Shown: one piece after another, positions 30,201 through 38,700 of the stretch
Numbering within the stretch: the first letter of the stretch is position 1
Layout: each line of letters starts with the position of its first letter
Source of the DNA: Streptomyces caniferus
Lineage (GTDB): Bacteria > Actinomycetota > Actinomycetes > Streptomycetales > Streptomycetaceae
Length of the DNA: 64,000 bases
Assembly: GCF_009811555.1 (NCBI RefSeq)
Contig: NZ_BLIN01000005.1
Span: forward strand, 4,473,501-4,537,500
Reading direction: 5' to 3'
The notes under the pieces: generated by a model
What the model saw: only the letters and a program-made list of their open reading frames with translations
What the model was told of the DNA's origin: nothing
Databases searched by the model: none
Program-made: the position numbers and the translations under genes

Positions 30201-31148
30201 TCAGTCTCGCTGGTACGAGTGAGACAGCAGGACCTTGCCGGGAGCCGGCGGTGTGGCAGAGACGCAGGAGGAACTGATGACGTACGCAGAGACGCGCTGC
30301 GCATTGGACGGGTCCGGCAGCACGACGAGGTAGGCGTCCTTGCCCTGGTACTGGGTGTGACGGGAGGCGAGCGGTGCCTCCGTCCGTCCGGTGCCCAGGC
30401 GGACACACGACGGAATGGTGTCGGCGCCTCCCCGCAGCGTCGACTCCGGAGAGGTGCGCGTGCCGACGTCCGGCGTCTTGTGTGAGCCCTTGGACGCCAG
30501 CAGATCGCGCACATGCGATCCAAGGCTGGCGGTGGTCAGCTCGGCTGCACCCTTCATGGTCTTCTGCGGAGTGGCCGTGGATCGATCATGGGGGCTTGCC
30601 TGGGTGCCGTCGACGGCGGCGTTTTGGATGATCAGGCCGCCGAAGCCGAAGACCGCTGCGGCGGCAGCGGTACCGAGCAGAATCCGGGGCCAGCGCCGTG
30701 AACGGGAAGAGCGGCTGCGGGGCGTCTGGCGGCCCGGCCCAGAGGATCCCTGTGGCCGTCCGGCCAGCCGGGTGGGCGGTGCGGCGCGACGGGGAGGCTC
30801 GTCGTCGGTTTCACGTGAAACCGCGACGGGGACGGTGGCTGTTTCACGTGAAACATGGACCCCGCCCGCGGGAGTGGTGGCGTCCAGCAGTGCCTCGGCG
30901 GCGAGGGCGGCATCGATACGCCCGGCCACATCGGCCGGCATGCGGATCGGGCCGGGGAGAGTTCCGAGCAGCGCCCGGATTTCTTCCAGGGACGCATAGA
31001 CGTCATCACACAGCGGGCAGCTGGCGAGATGATGGCGCACATCCACGCTGCGAGCAGGGGAAAGCAGCCCGTCCGTGAGGTCAGAGATCTCGGAGACTTC
31101 CGGGTGCTCACCTGTGGGGTGCTCACCCGTGCCGGTCGTCGACGTCAC
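30201..31148 (-). CDS. Anti-sigma factor, RsmA-like, zinc-binding and membrane-bound
   Basis: A 315-residue partner of the ECF sigma factor encoded directly upstream. The anti-sigma domain has the ZAS motif His40-x3-Cys44-x2-Cys47 (in VRHHLASCPLC). Residues 90-155 form a disordered linker that contains two copies of Val-Ser-Arg-Glu-Thr encoded by parS sites. One membrane helix spans about residues 156-178. The external C-terminal part of about 135 residues may sense envelope conditions and includes Cys residues near GADTIPSCVRLG and SSSCVSA. Its start overlaps the sigma-factor stop by four bases. Confidence 0.88.
   Translation of the reverse strand: MTSTTGTGEHPTGEHPEVSEISDLTDGLLSPARSVDVRHHLASCPLCDDVYASLEEIRALLGTLPGPIRMPADVAGRIDAALAAEALLDATTPAGGVHVSRETATVPVAVSRETDDEPPRRAAPPTRLAGRPQGSSGPGRQTPRSRSSRSRRWPRILLGTAAAAAVFGFGGLIIQNAAVDGTQASPHDRSTATPQKTMKGAAELTTASLGSHVRDLLASKGSHKTPDVGTRTSPESTLRGGADTIPSCVRLGTGRTEAPLASRHTQYQGKDAYLVVLPDPSNAQRVSAYVISSSCVSATPPAPGKVLLSHSYQRD
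30808..30821. promoter_or_regulatory. parS: parS site (perfect) inside the anti-sigma gene
   Basis: An exact GTTTCACGTGAAAC coding Val-Ser-Arg-Glu-Thr (residues 110-114). Confidence 0.95.
30841..30854. promoter_or_regulatory. parS: parS site (perfect) inside the anti-sigma gene
   Basis: An exact GTTTCACGTGAAAC, 33 bases after the previous copy, coding Val-Ser-Arg-Glu-Thr (residues 99-103). Confidence 0.95.
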
Positions 31149-31876
31149 GCTCGCCCACCTCCGCCCTTCACGGCACCTGTGTCGTTCGGCCCTGCCGTCG
31201 GTGGGACGGATGTCCCCTGCGCCCGGTTCCTTCCCCTGCTCGCGGGTTTGCTATCCCCGTTGTCAGCGCGCAGATGGGTGACCAAGGGAAGGAGTCGAGC
31301 ACGGCCTCGTGCGCAGCGGCTTTTCACCGTGCCGGTAGGGATGTCGAGGATCTCCGCGGCTTCCGCCACGGGGTAGCCCTGCATATCGACGAGGACGAGC
31401 GCGGCCCGTTGCTCCTCGGGGAGCGTGCGCAGGGCGCTGAGCAGCTCCCGATGCAGATCCTGGCGCTCGACGGGTGCCGCGGCGGACTCCTCGGGCTCGA
31501 GAAGCTGCTCCAGCCGCTCGGTCTCGGCAACGGGTGAGGTGCGCCGCGAGGCGGCCTTACGGGCCCGGTCCAGACAGGCATTGACCGTGATGCGGTGCAG
31601 CCAGGTCGTCACGGCGGACTGCCCGCGGAAGGTGTGGGCCGCGCGATAGGCGGAGACCAGTGCGTCCTGCACGGCGTCGGCCGCCTCTTCGCGATCACTG
31701 AGAGTGCGCAGCGCCACCGCCCAGAGTCGGTCGCGGTGGCGCCGGACTATCTCCCCGAACGCGTCGGGATCACCCTTTACATGCAGGGCAAGGAGATCGG
31801 CGTCGGTTGGTGTCGAAGCCTTGTCGCTGTCGGTGGACACGGGCCCCCCGGCCGTAGCTGCCTGATCTCGGTCCAA
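31145..31876 (-). CDS. sigM: ECF RNA polymerase sigma factor, SigM type
   Basis: A 243-residue extracytoplasmic-function sigma factor. Region 2 covers about residues 28-95 with DPDAFGEIVRRHRDRLW, the EEAADAVQDALVSAYRA stretch and FRGQSAVTTWLHRITVNACLD. Region 4 covers about 140-190 with LPEEQRAALVLVDMQGYPVAEAAEILDIPTGTVKSR (part shown), its helix-turn-helix for the -35 element. The last 40 residues are a Pro/Gly-rich tail. The context (anti-sigma overlap, trxB/trxA downstream, murJ block upstream) matches actinobacterial sigM. Its own promoter should lie in 31877-31990, after a terminator. Confidence 0.9.
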   Translation of the reverse strand: MDRDQAATAGGPVSTDSDKASTPTDADLLALHVKGDPDAFGEIVRRHRDRLWAVALRTLSDREEAADAVQDALVSAYRAAHTFRGQSAVTTWLHRITVNACLDRARKAASRRTSPVAETERLEQLLEPEESAAAPVERQDLHRELLSALRTLPEEQRAALVLVDMQGYPVAEAAEILDIPTGTVKSRCARGRARLLPLVTHLRADNGDSKPASRGRNRAQGTSVPPTAGPNDTGAVKGGGGRA

Positions 31877-31990
31877 TTGAAGCCCGCCAGGTCAGGAAAG
31901 TAAATGCTGTCGAAAGGCGGCGGTGAGCAGGTGGGTGGCCGATATGAGCCGTTCTCACCTGGGCGTTCCGCACACAGGCGGCGGCCAAGG

Positions 31991-32031
31991 GTGTGGGGCT
32001 CCGACCGGAAGACCGGACCGGAGCCCCACAC
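31991..32031 (-). terminator. Terminator after the pseudokinase gene
   Basis: GTGTGGGGCTCCG (31991-32003) pairs exactly with CGGAGCCCCACAC (32019-32031), a 13-bp perfect stem. It sits 37 bases after the pseudokinase stop and separates that transcript from sigM. Confidence 0.85.
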
Positions 32032-32067
32032 ACTGTCCTGGACAGTCGTGCCGCCTTCACCGCCTGC

Positions 32068-33789
32068 TCAGCCGGTGAAGGACACCTCTGTCACACCCTG
32101 CCGGTACGCGGCACCGGTGTACCCCTCAGCCGGCGTATACGGCATCGCGGTGATCCATACGACGACGTAGCGCGCCTTTTCCGGCTGCTTCAGCTTGATC
32201 TTCGCAGTTGAGCCGTTGGTCCTGCCGGTGGCGAGCTGGCGCATGGAGCTGAGCGGCTGCGAAGGGGAGAGCGAATCGGCTGCGTAGAGCGTCACGGTCG
32301 TGTGATCGCCGGTGTAGTGCAGGCCGATCGACGCGCCGCTTATCTGCTGTTTCGAGCCGAGGTCGTAGACCAGGCCGACGCCCTTCTTGAAGGCCGGATT
32401 CAGGTCGGGTCCCTCGCGGTAGCCCCTGCTGCCCCAGTAGGTGCTGGGATTCCCGTCGATGGTGTCCTGCGCCTGATTCGCGTGCTGCGGCTGGCCGTCG
32501 GGGTAGTACTCCCCGGCCTCCACGATCTTGATGGGCTTGCCCGTGGCCTTCTTGGACGAGCCGCCGCTCGGCTGAGAGTTGGCCGGATCGTCGTGGTCGT
32601 TCTCCCGCTTCAGCAGGGTGTCCGCCAGCTGCCAGCTTCCCAGCCCCAGCGCCGCGATCAACAGCGCGGAGACGGACCACTTCAGCGCCCGGCCGGTGCG
32701 GCTCTGCAGCGGGGGCGGCGGAGTGACGACAGGCTGGGTCGCATGACTCGCCTGGGCGGGCCGCGTCGACGGCTGACCATAGGTGCCCTGCTGGTATCCC
32801 GTGCGCTGATACGGCGGAGGCGTGGTGAAGGAGGTCTCCGGAGGCCGGATACGCGGCATGGCCGCCACCGCCTTGGCCAGCTCCTCCGGGGTGGTGCACG
32901 GTTGCTCCTGGCGGGAGGCCGTGGCCCCGTCGTTGATCAGAGCGCGCATGGCGAGCTCGGAGAGCCCGCGGTGCACACCGGCGCGCACCTGATCGGGCGC
33001 GATCAGCCCGACACCCTTGGGCAGGCCGGTGAGGCCATGGGCGTCGTTCTCGTACGGCCAGCGCTGGGTCAGCGCGGCGTAGAGCAGCGCACCGATCGCC
33101 TCCGTGTCCGTGCGCTGCGGGTGCTCGCAGGTGATGCCGCGCAGCGCCGCCATGACGGCCAGCCCACGGATGCGGTACTGCCCGGACTCCGTACGCAGGA
33201 CCGAGCCGGGGGTGATCCGCAGATGGGACAGGCCCTCGCGATGCGCGGCGGCCATGGCCTGGGAGACCTGGCTGACGAGCTGGTAGGCGTCGTGCGGCTC
33301 CAGCGGGCCGTTGGCGAGCACCGTGGTGAGCTCGGTGGCGTCCGGCAGCCACTCGTGGACCACGTAGACGAGGTCGTTCTCCTCGACGGCGTCCAGGACC
33401 TGCACGAACCGGGGGTCGCCCAGCAGCGCCGAGGAACGGGCGGCGGACAGGACCGGCCGGGCCCGCGGGTGATCGGCCGGCAGGATATGCACGCCGACGG
33501 CGCGGCGCAGCTTTTCGTCGACCGCGCGCCAGCTGCTGAATCCGTCCAGACGGGTGACGCACTCCTCGAGGCGGTAGCGTCTTGCAAGCTTGTGGCCGCT
33601 GTGCAGTTCCGGTGGCTGGGCTTCGATCGCCGCGGCACGCTCCTCGTCGGTGCCCTCGGCGTCGTTTTCCCTGCCGGATACCTTCTCGGCCTTAGCACCG
33701 TCGTCCGTAGCCTTGCCCGCCTTGGCGGTCAGCGGTTCCTCACCGCTCGTGTCAGCCACGTCGACGGCAGCCGTGCTCCGTTCCGCCAC
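32068..33789 (-). CDS. Membrane pseudokinase with extracellular galactose-binding-like domain
   Basis: A 573-residue protein. A charged, disordered lead (1-65) precedes a kinase-like domain (66-310) that lacks the catalytic residues: the ATP-binding Lys is replaced (VGVHIL, His101), HRDxKPxN reads HLRITPGSV (189-197), and DFG reads RGLAV. It cannot be a normal kinase. A membrane helix lies at about 371-391. The extracellular C-terminus (418-573) has discoidin/galactose-binding features such as IDGNPSTYWGS. In Mycobacterium tuberculosis the same domains are fused to MviN (Rv3910), where the phosphorylated pseudokinase recruits FhaA to restrain peptidoglycan synthesis. Here they form a separate gene just after murJ. 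The GTG at 33789 is the likely start. Confidence 0.88.
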   Translation of the reverse strand: MAERSTAAVDVADTSGEEPLTAKAGKATDDGAKAEKVSGRENDAEGTDEERAAAIEAQPPELHSGHKLARRYRLEECVTRLDGFSSWRAVDEKLRRAVGVHILPADHPRARPVLSAARSSALLGDPRFVQVLDAVEENDLVYVVHEWLPDATELTTVLANGPLEPHDAYQLVSQVSQAMAAAHREGLSHLRITPGSVLRTESGQYRIRGLAVMAALRGITCEHPQRTDTEAIGALLYAALTQRWPYENDAHGLTGLPKGVGLIAPDQVRAGVHRGLSELAMRALINDGATASRQEQPCTTPEELAKAVAAMPRIRPPETSFTTPPPYQRTGYQQGTYGQPSTRPAQASHATQPVVTPPPPLQSRTGRALKWSVSALLIAALGLGSWQLADTLLKRENDHDDPANSQPSGGSSKKATGKPIKIVEAGEYYPDGQPQHANQAQDTIDGNPSTYWGSRGYREGPDLNPAFKKGVGLVYDLGSKQQISGASIGLHYTGDHTTVTLYAADSLSPSQPLSSMRQLATGRTNGSTAKIKLKQPEKARYVVVWITAMPYTPAEGYTGAAYRQGVTEVSFTG

Positions 33790-33896
33790 CGTCGTTCCTG
33801 CCTCCCCATCCGTTGCAGGCTCATCGAGCCAAGACAATTGTGCCCACAGTCCGCCACTATGCACGACACACGGTGGCAGTCGATGGTTGTGCTCAA

Positions 33897-36125
33897 TCAA
33901 CGCCCAAGCTTCGACCGGACCATGCCGACCAGGGCGTTCAGTTCCTCGATGCGCATTTTGCGTGCAGCTACGTAGAACACGGCCAGAAGTGCGGCGGCAC
34001 CGGCGATCAGAGCGGCCAGCGACCCGAGGAATCCGGTGCCGAGTGCTTGCATGATGCCGTACACCACGGCCCCGGAGATGATCGTCGCCGGGATGCTGGC
34101 GCCCGCCAGCCGTGCGTAGGTCCGTACGACATGGGCGGTGTCGAGATCGCCGTCCATGCGCTTGCTCAGACGACGCCAGGCCACACCGACGCCGATGATG
34201 TACGCCAGGCCGTAGGAAGCCGCCATGCCGACCACGGCCCAGCGGGCGGGCAGGACCAGGAAGCACAGGCCGGAGGCCGCGGCGTTGACGGCCGCGACGA
34301 TCACCGTGTTGTAGAAGGGCGTGCGGGTGTCCTCGTACGCGTAGAAGGCGCGCAGGACGACGTACTGCACGGAGAACGGGATCAGCCCCACGCCGAAGCC
34401 CATCAGCATGTAGCCCATCGGGATGCCGGCGCCGGACGAGCCGTAGACCAGCGTGCACAGCGGGATGCCGAGGGAGAGGAAGCCGAACGAGATCGGGACG
34501 ATGGCGACGGCGGAGGTGCGCAGGCCCTGCGAGATGTCGTCGCGGACGGCGCCGGTGTCACCGTCGTGTGCGGACCGGGCCAGCCGCGGCAGCAGCGCCG
34601 CCATGACGGAGACGGTGATGATCGCCTGCGGCATGTTCCAGATCAGCTGGGCGCTGGCGTACGAGATGAAGCCGGTGCCCGGGTGACCCTGGTCGTTGGC
34701 GGTGTTGCCGGCCCAGGTGGAGAGCTGGGTGACGACGAGGACGCCCGCCTGGTTGGCCAGCACGAACAGCACGGTCCACTTGGCGAGCTTGGCTGCCTTG
34801 CCCAGGCCGTGGCCGCGCCAGTCGAAGCGCAGCCGGAGCTTGAAGTCGGCGTCGCGCAAGTAGGGCATCATCGCCAGGGCCTGGACGACGAGCCCGAGGA
34901 GCGTGCCGATCCCCAGGAGCCGGATGCCCTCGTCGGGAATCGTGGTGACCCCGATGTGCGAGGTCTTCGCCGTGCCGTACACCCAGATGAACAGGCCGAA
35001 GGTGGCGATCATGACGATGTTGTTGAGGACCGGGGTCCACATCATCGCGCCGAAGCGGCCGCGGGCGTTGAGGATCTGTCCCATCACGACATGCAGACCC
35101 ATGAAGAAGATCGTGGGTACGCAGTAGCGGGTGAACGCGACGGCGACTTCGTTGGCCGCCGGGTCACGGGAGATGTCGAAGGAGACCAGTTTCACCAGCA
35201 GCGGCGCCGCCACGACGGCCAGGACCGTGAGCACGCCGAGTACCACGATGACCAGCGTCAGCAGGCGGTTGGCATAGGCCTCGCCGCCGTCCTCGTCCTC
35301 CTTCATCGCGCGCACCAGCTGCGGGACGAAGACCGAGTTGAGGCCGCCGCCGATGGTCAGGATGAAGATCATCGTCGGCAGCTGGTACGCGACCTGCCAG
35401 GAGTCGCCGAGCACGGCACCACCGAGGGCCGCGACGATCAGCGCCGAGCGGATGAAGCCCGTCAGACGCGACACCATCGTGCCGGCGGCCATCACCGCGC
35501 TGGACTTGAGCAGGCCGGACGCGCGGCCGCCGGAGGGCTTGCCGGCCGCGGCCACAGGGGCCGGCTCCGGTTCCGGTGCGGCCTGCTGCGGCACGGCCTC
35601 CGGTCCGGGTACCGCCCCGGCCATCGAGGGGCCGGCCGACGCGGGGACGGGCTGCTGGGGCTCGTAGGACTGCTGGTCCCGGTAGAGATGCGCGAAGGCG
35701 TCGGGTTCCGGGCGCTCGTCGGCCGCCTGCGTGATCAGGTCGTCCACACCGACGAACTGCGTCGTCGCGGCGGCGTCGCCGTACGGGAGGTTGCGGGTCG
35801 GGCCCTGCGGCTCGGGCGGCGGGGGCGTGGCCCACAGCTGCGGGTCGGGCGTGTGGCGGCCCGCAGCAGGCTGCTGGTAGAGCGGATGCGCGGGCTGCCC
35901 GGGGGGCGGCGGGGGGTGCGCGGCGCGGTCGTAGAGCGCCTCGGTCACCGGGTCCTGAGCCGTCGGGTCCTGGGCGCGGTGCGGATCGTTGCGGTAGGCG
36001 TCCTGGACATAGGGGTCCTGGGCGTACGGGTCCTGTTCCGCGGGCGGCGGGGGCGTCGGAGGGACCGGCCCCGTGGGGTCGCCGTTGGCGCCCCGGCCCC
36101 GGTCACCGTCGTACGGCGCATTCAT
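33897..36125 (-). CDS. murJ: Lipid II flippase MurJ (MviN)
   Basis: A 742-residue MOP-superfamily flippase that moves lipid II across the membrane. The first 205 residues are a cytoplasmic, Pro/Gln/Tyr-rich extension (QDPYAQDPYVQDAY and similar). The membrane part has about 14 helices and conserved stretches: MVSRLTGFIRSALIVAALG, TIGGGLNSVFVPQLVRAM, GQILNARGRFGAMMWTPVLNN, YEDTRTPFYNT. The C-terminus is a short basic tail. Unlike the mycobacterial protein it has no fused pseudokinase, which follows as the next gene 107 bases later. DUF6049 lies upstream. Confidence 0.96.
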   Translation of the reverse strand: MNAPYDGDRGRGANGDPTGPVPPTPPPPAEQDPYAQDPYVQDAYRNDPHRAQDPTAQDPVTEALYDRAAHPPPPPGQPAHPLYQQPAAGRHTPDPQLWATPPPPEPQGPTRNLPYGDAAATTQFVGVDDLITQAADERPEPDAFAHLYRDQQSYEPQQPVPASAGPSMAGAVPGPEAVPQQAAPEPEPAPVAAAGKPSGGRASGLLKSSAVMAAGTMVSRLTGFIRSALIVAALGGAVLGDSWQVAYQLPTMIFILTIGGGLNSVFVPQLVRAMKEDEDGGEAYANRLLTLVIVVLGVLTVLAVVAAPLLVKLVSFDISRDPAANEVAVAFTRYCVPTIFFMGLHVVMGQILNARGRFGAMMWTPVLNNIVMIATFGLFIWVYGTAKTSHIGVTTIPDEGIRLLGIGTLLGLVVQALAMMPYLRDADFKLRLRFDWRGHGLGKAAKLAKWTVLFVLANQAGVLVVTQLSTWAGNTANDQGHPGTGFISYASAQLIWNMPQAIITVSVMAALLPRLARSAHDGDTGAVRDDISQGLRTSAVAIVPISFGFLSLGIPLCTLVYGSSGAGIPMGYMLMGFGVGLIPFSVQYVVLRAFYAYEDTRTPFYNTVIVAAVNAAASGLCFLVLPARWAVVGMAASYGLAYIIGVGVAWRRLSKRMDGDLDTAHVVRTYARLAGASIPATIISGAVVYGIMQALGTGFLGSLAALIAGAAALLAVFYVAARKMRIEELNALVGMVRSKLGR

Positions 36126-36171
36126 CGCTGCCCCACCTCATCCGTCGCCGGCCATCCGGCCCCGCTACCTA

Positions 36172-38490
36172 TCAACGGTCCACTTTCTCACCTGAGCCGG
36201 ACGGGTCGGAGCTTTCCGATCCGGTGTCCGGCGTGGGGTCACTCGGCTGCTCCGGCTGGTCGCCGTCGGTGCCGCCGTTGTCGCCGTCCGTTCCTGTGTC
36301 GCCATGGGGCTCGTCGCCGTCGGAGCCGTCCTCGTCCCGCCGGGCGGCCGCCCGCTTGCGCTGGAGGTAGATCCGCACACCGGCGAGGACGAGCAGCAGC
36401 ACACCGCCCGCGATGACGAGCATCACCGTTGCGGTGATCTCTGTGACGTTCACCTGGAACATCATGGGCTCACCGTAGGGCTTGCCGTCCGCGGTGTAGA
36501 GCTGGGCGGTCACCCATGCCCGGCCGTTGGCGTTCGCCGTGGTGTCGAACTTGAACGACTGGCTGTGCCCGCCGTCCACCGTGATCTGCTGTGACTTCCC
36601 CGCGTCCAGACGGTTGGGCTGGGACGAGGACAGCTTCAGCGTCATGTCCTTGACGCCTTGGACCAGGTTGTTCTGCACCGTCACCGGAATCGTGGCGCTG
36701 CGCCCGGAGAGCGTCGCCCCCGACTTCTGGATCAGGTGGACCTTCTTGGTCAGGCCTTCGAGATAGTTGCGTACGGAGTGCAGGTACGACCTGGCGCCGG
36801 TGGCCTCGCCCCGCCACTCCGTCGACATCTCGCGCATCAGGGCGTTGCCGAACGGGGTCACCACACGTTCCGGCTGGGCCAGGATCACCTGGAAGTCGTC
36901 CAGGGCGGCCTGGGTGCCCTGGATCTGCCGGAAGGCGTTGACGGGGAGTTCCTGCCTGCGCAGCGAGGACGGGTAGGCGGTACCGCTCGGCACATGGCGA
37001 TTGGCCGCGGCGTCGGGCTTGGCCTTGGCCGCGCCCCCGAGGTTCAGCGACTGAGCCCAGCTGTCGGACTCGTCCAGGTTCCGCAGTGCGGTGGCCATGG
37101 CGTGGGCCTGGCTGACCGACGGCATGCGCTGCGGTGCGACGACGATGCTGCGCTGTCGGCCCGGGTCCTCGAGGCTGATCATCTGTGTCTGGGCGAGGAA
37201 CTCCTGGACCGCATGGGCGGAGTCTCCGGCCTTCGACATATCGCCCTCGAAAGCCCGGGAGAGCTGCGCGTCCGCGACGACGGCGGTGTTGCCGCCGCCG
37301 ATGGGCCGAGCCGCTGTCGGGGTGTAGGAGAGCCGGTCGGCGTCCCGCAGGCTGTCGCTACGGGTGATCACGTTGTGGGCACCGGCCGAGGTCGCGACGT
37401 CCACGATGGACGAGTCGATCGCACCGTCGACGGGCCAGGCGAAGTCCGTGCGGGGCTTGACGCCGAGGATCGTGTCGACGGTCTTGTCGGCGAGGTCGGT
37501 GGCCGGGCCGAGGTGACTGAGCGCGCTGGGCACGTGCTTGCCCTGGTGGGCGAGCGAGGCCAGGTCGGGGTCGGCGAACGGCAGCGCGACGACCTCGTGC
37601 GACTTGACCGCTTCCTCGAGGTCGTGCAGCCACTGCTTGGCGACCGCCTGGTTCTTGCCCATGGGGCCGTCCGGGCCGTTCACCCGGTACGACTTGGTCA
37701 TCGCGTCGACGGTCGCGAGGAGGTCGGGATCGATGACGAAGGTCACCGGCAGGTTCTTGCCGAGCGCGACCATCTGCTGGAGCCGGCCACCGGGCGCGAG
37801 CTCGGCGGCCAGGTCGTCGTTGCGGAAGACCGGCGTCTGCTGGGCATCGGCGTCGGTCTCGGCCGTGAGATGGGTGCGGGAGATCAGCGGCCACATGTAG
37901 GTGAGCTGCGTCTTCTTCCCGCTGCCGGCCGCCTGCCAGGGCAGGAACGTCCGGTCGAAGCCGAGGACCTGACCGTAGGGCGCCGCCTGCGAGCGCCCCG
38001 ACAGAGAGATGCCGATCTGATACACGCCGTTGTCGCCGAGATGGAGATCCTTGACCGGCACGCTGAGGCTGAAGGCACGGCTGACACCGGGTTCCAGCTT
38101 GCCGATCTTCTCGGTGTGCCCCTTGATCTCCTCACCGTCCGTGCCCGGCACGTAGCCGGTACGACGGGACGCATTCTCGATGGAGCTACGGCCGCCGAGC
38201 GTGGATCCCCGGTGCATGCCGACATGCGCGTCCGTGATCGCGCTGCGGCCGTCATTGGTCAGCGTGCCGGAGACGGAGACCGTGTCGCCCTTGGAGGGCG
38301 CGGACGGGGACATCGAATCGATGGTGACGTCGACGGTGCGGGAGCCCGTCGGGGCCGCCTGGGCGGAAGAAGCGTGCGGAACCTGGAGCAGCCCCACCAG
38401 AAGGAGCACTCCAGTGAGCAGTGTCACGGTCCTTCGCAGCCACCGGCCACGCGGCCGTTCAGTCCGCTGGAACCCTGCCGCCTCGGCCAC
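36172..38490 (-). CDS. DUF6049 family secreted, membrane-anchored protein
   Basis: A 772-residue surface protein. It has a signal peptide (basic RPRGRWLRRTVTLL then hydrophobic GVLLLVGLLQ, cleavage after SSAQA near residue 46), a large extracellular part, and one C-terminal membrane helix near residues 688-712. A long Asp/Gly-rich acidic tail faces the cytoplasm. Beta-rich stretches such as VTIDSMSPSAPSKGDTVSVS suggest Ig-like domains. The family is found upstream of murJ/mviN across Actinobacteria (Rv3909 in M. tuberculosis), so it probably works with the flippase; the mechanism is unknown. The start is GTG at 38490. Confidence 0.9.
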   Translation of the reverse strand: MAEAAGFQRTERPRGRWLRRTVTLLTGVLLLVGLLQVPHASSAQAAPTGSRTVDVTIDSMSPSAPSKGDTVSVSGTLTNDGRSAITDAHVGMHRGSTLGGRSSIENASRRTGYVPGTDGEEIKGHTEKIGKLEPGVSRAFSLSVPVKDLHLGDNGVYQIGISLSGRSQAAPYGQVLGFDRTFLPWQAAGSGKKTQLTYMWPLISRTHLTAETDADAQQTPVFRNDDLAAELAPGGRLQQMVALGKNLPVTFVIDPDLLATVDAMTKSYRVNGPDGPMGKNQAVAKQWLHDLEEAVKSHEVVALPFADPDLASLAHQGKHVPSALSHLGPATDLADKTVDTILGVKPRTDFAWPVDGAIDSSIVDVATSAGAHNVITRSDSLRDADRLSYTPTAARPIGGGNTAVVADAQLSRAFEGDMSKAGDSAHAVQEFLAQTQMISLEDPGRQRSIVVAPQRMPSVSQAHAMATALRNLDESDSWAQSLNLGGAAKAKPDAAANRHVPSGTAYPSSLRRQELPVNAFRQIQGTQAALDDFQVILAQPERVVTPFGNALMREMSTEWRGEATGARSYLHSVRNYLEGLTKKVHLIQKSGATLSGRSATIPVTVQNNLVQGVKDMTLKLSSSQPNRLDAGKSQQITVDGGHSQSFKFDTTANANGRAWVTAQLYTADGKPYGEPMMFQVNVTEITATVMLVIAGGVLLLVLAGVRIYLQRKRAAARRDEDGSDGDEPHGDTGTDGDNGGTDGDQPEQPSDPTPDTGSESSDPSGSGEKVDR

Positions 38491-38700
38491 GCGCTCGCCC
38501 GTCCCTCGTCGTCGTCAGTGGTCGTTCGGAATGTGCGTCCACGAATGGTAACGAGGCGCGCAGCGGCGGCGTGCCAGGGACTGCTCCACATGATCTCGGC
38601 GCAAAGGCCGCGTGCCCAGCCCGTTCCCCCGTATCGCGCCCAGGCTGTCCCCTTTATTACGTGACGCTTTGCACTGCGCGGCCACGTACCCTGTTTTGTT

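Noticed and set aside
31921..31975. A GGAAC-like ECF promoter before sigM (GGAACG near 31955 on the minus strand)
   Set aside because: The -35 half is suggestive, but no convincing -10 lies at the right spacing, so autoregulation is not claimed.
33813..36416. An 867-codon open frame opposite murJ
   Set aside because: Low-complexity His/Arg/Asp sequence with no signals; murJ is the real gene.
36658..38664. A 668-codon open frame opposite the DUF6049 gene
   Set aside because: The same shadow effect; no ribosome site and no recognisable domain.
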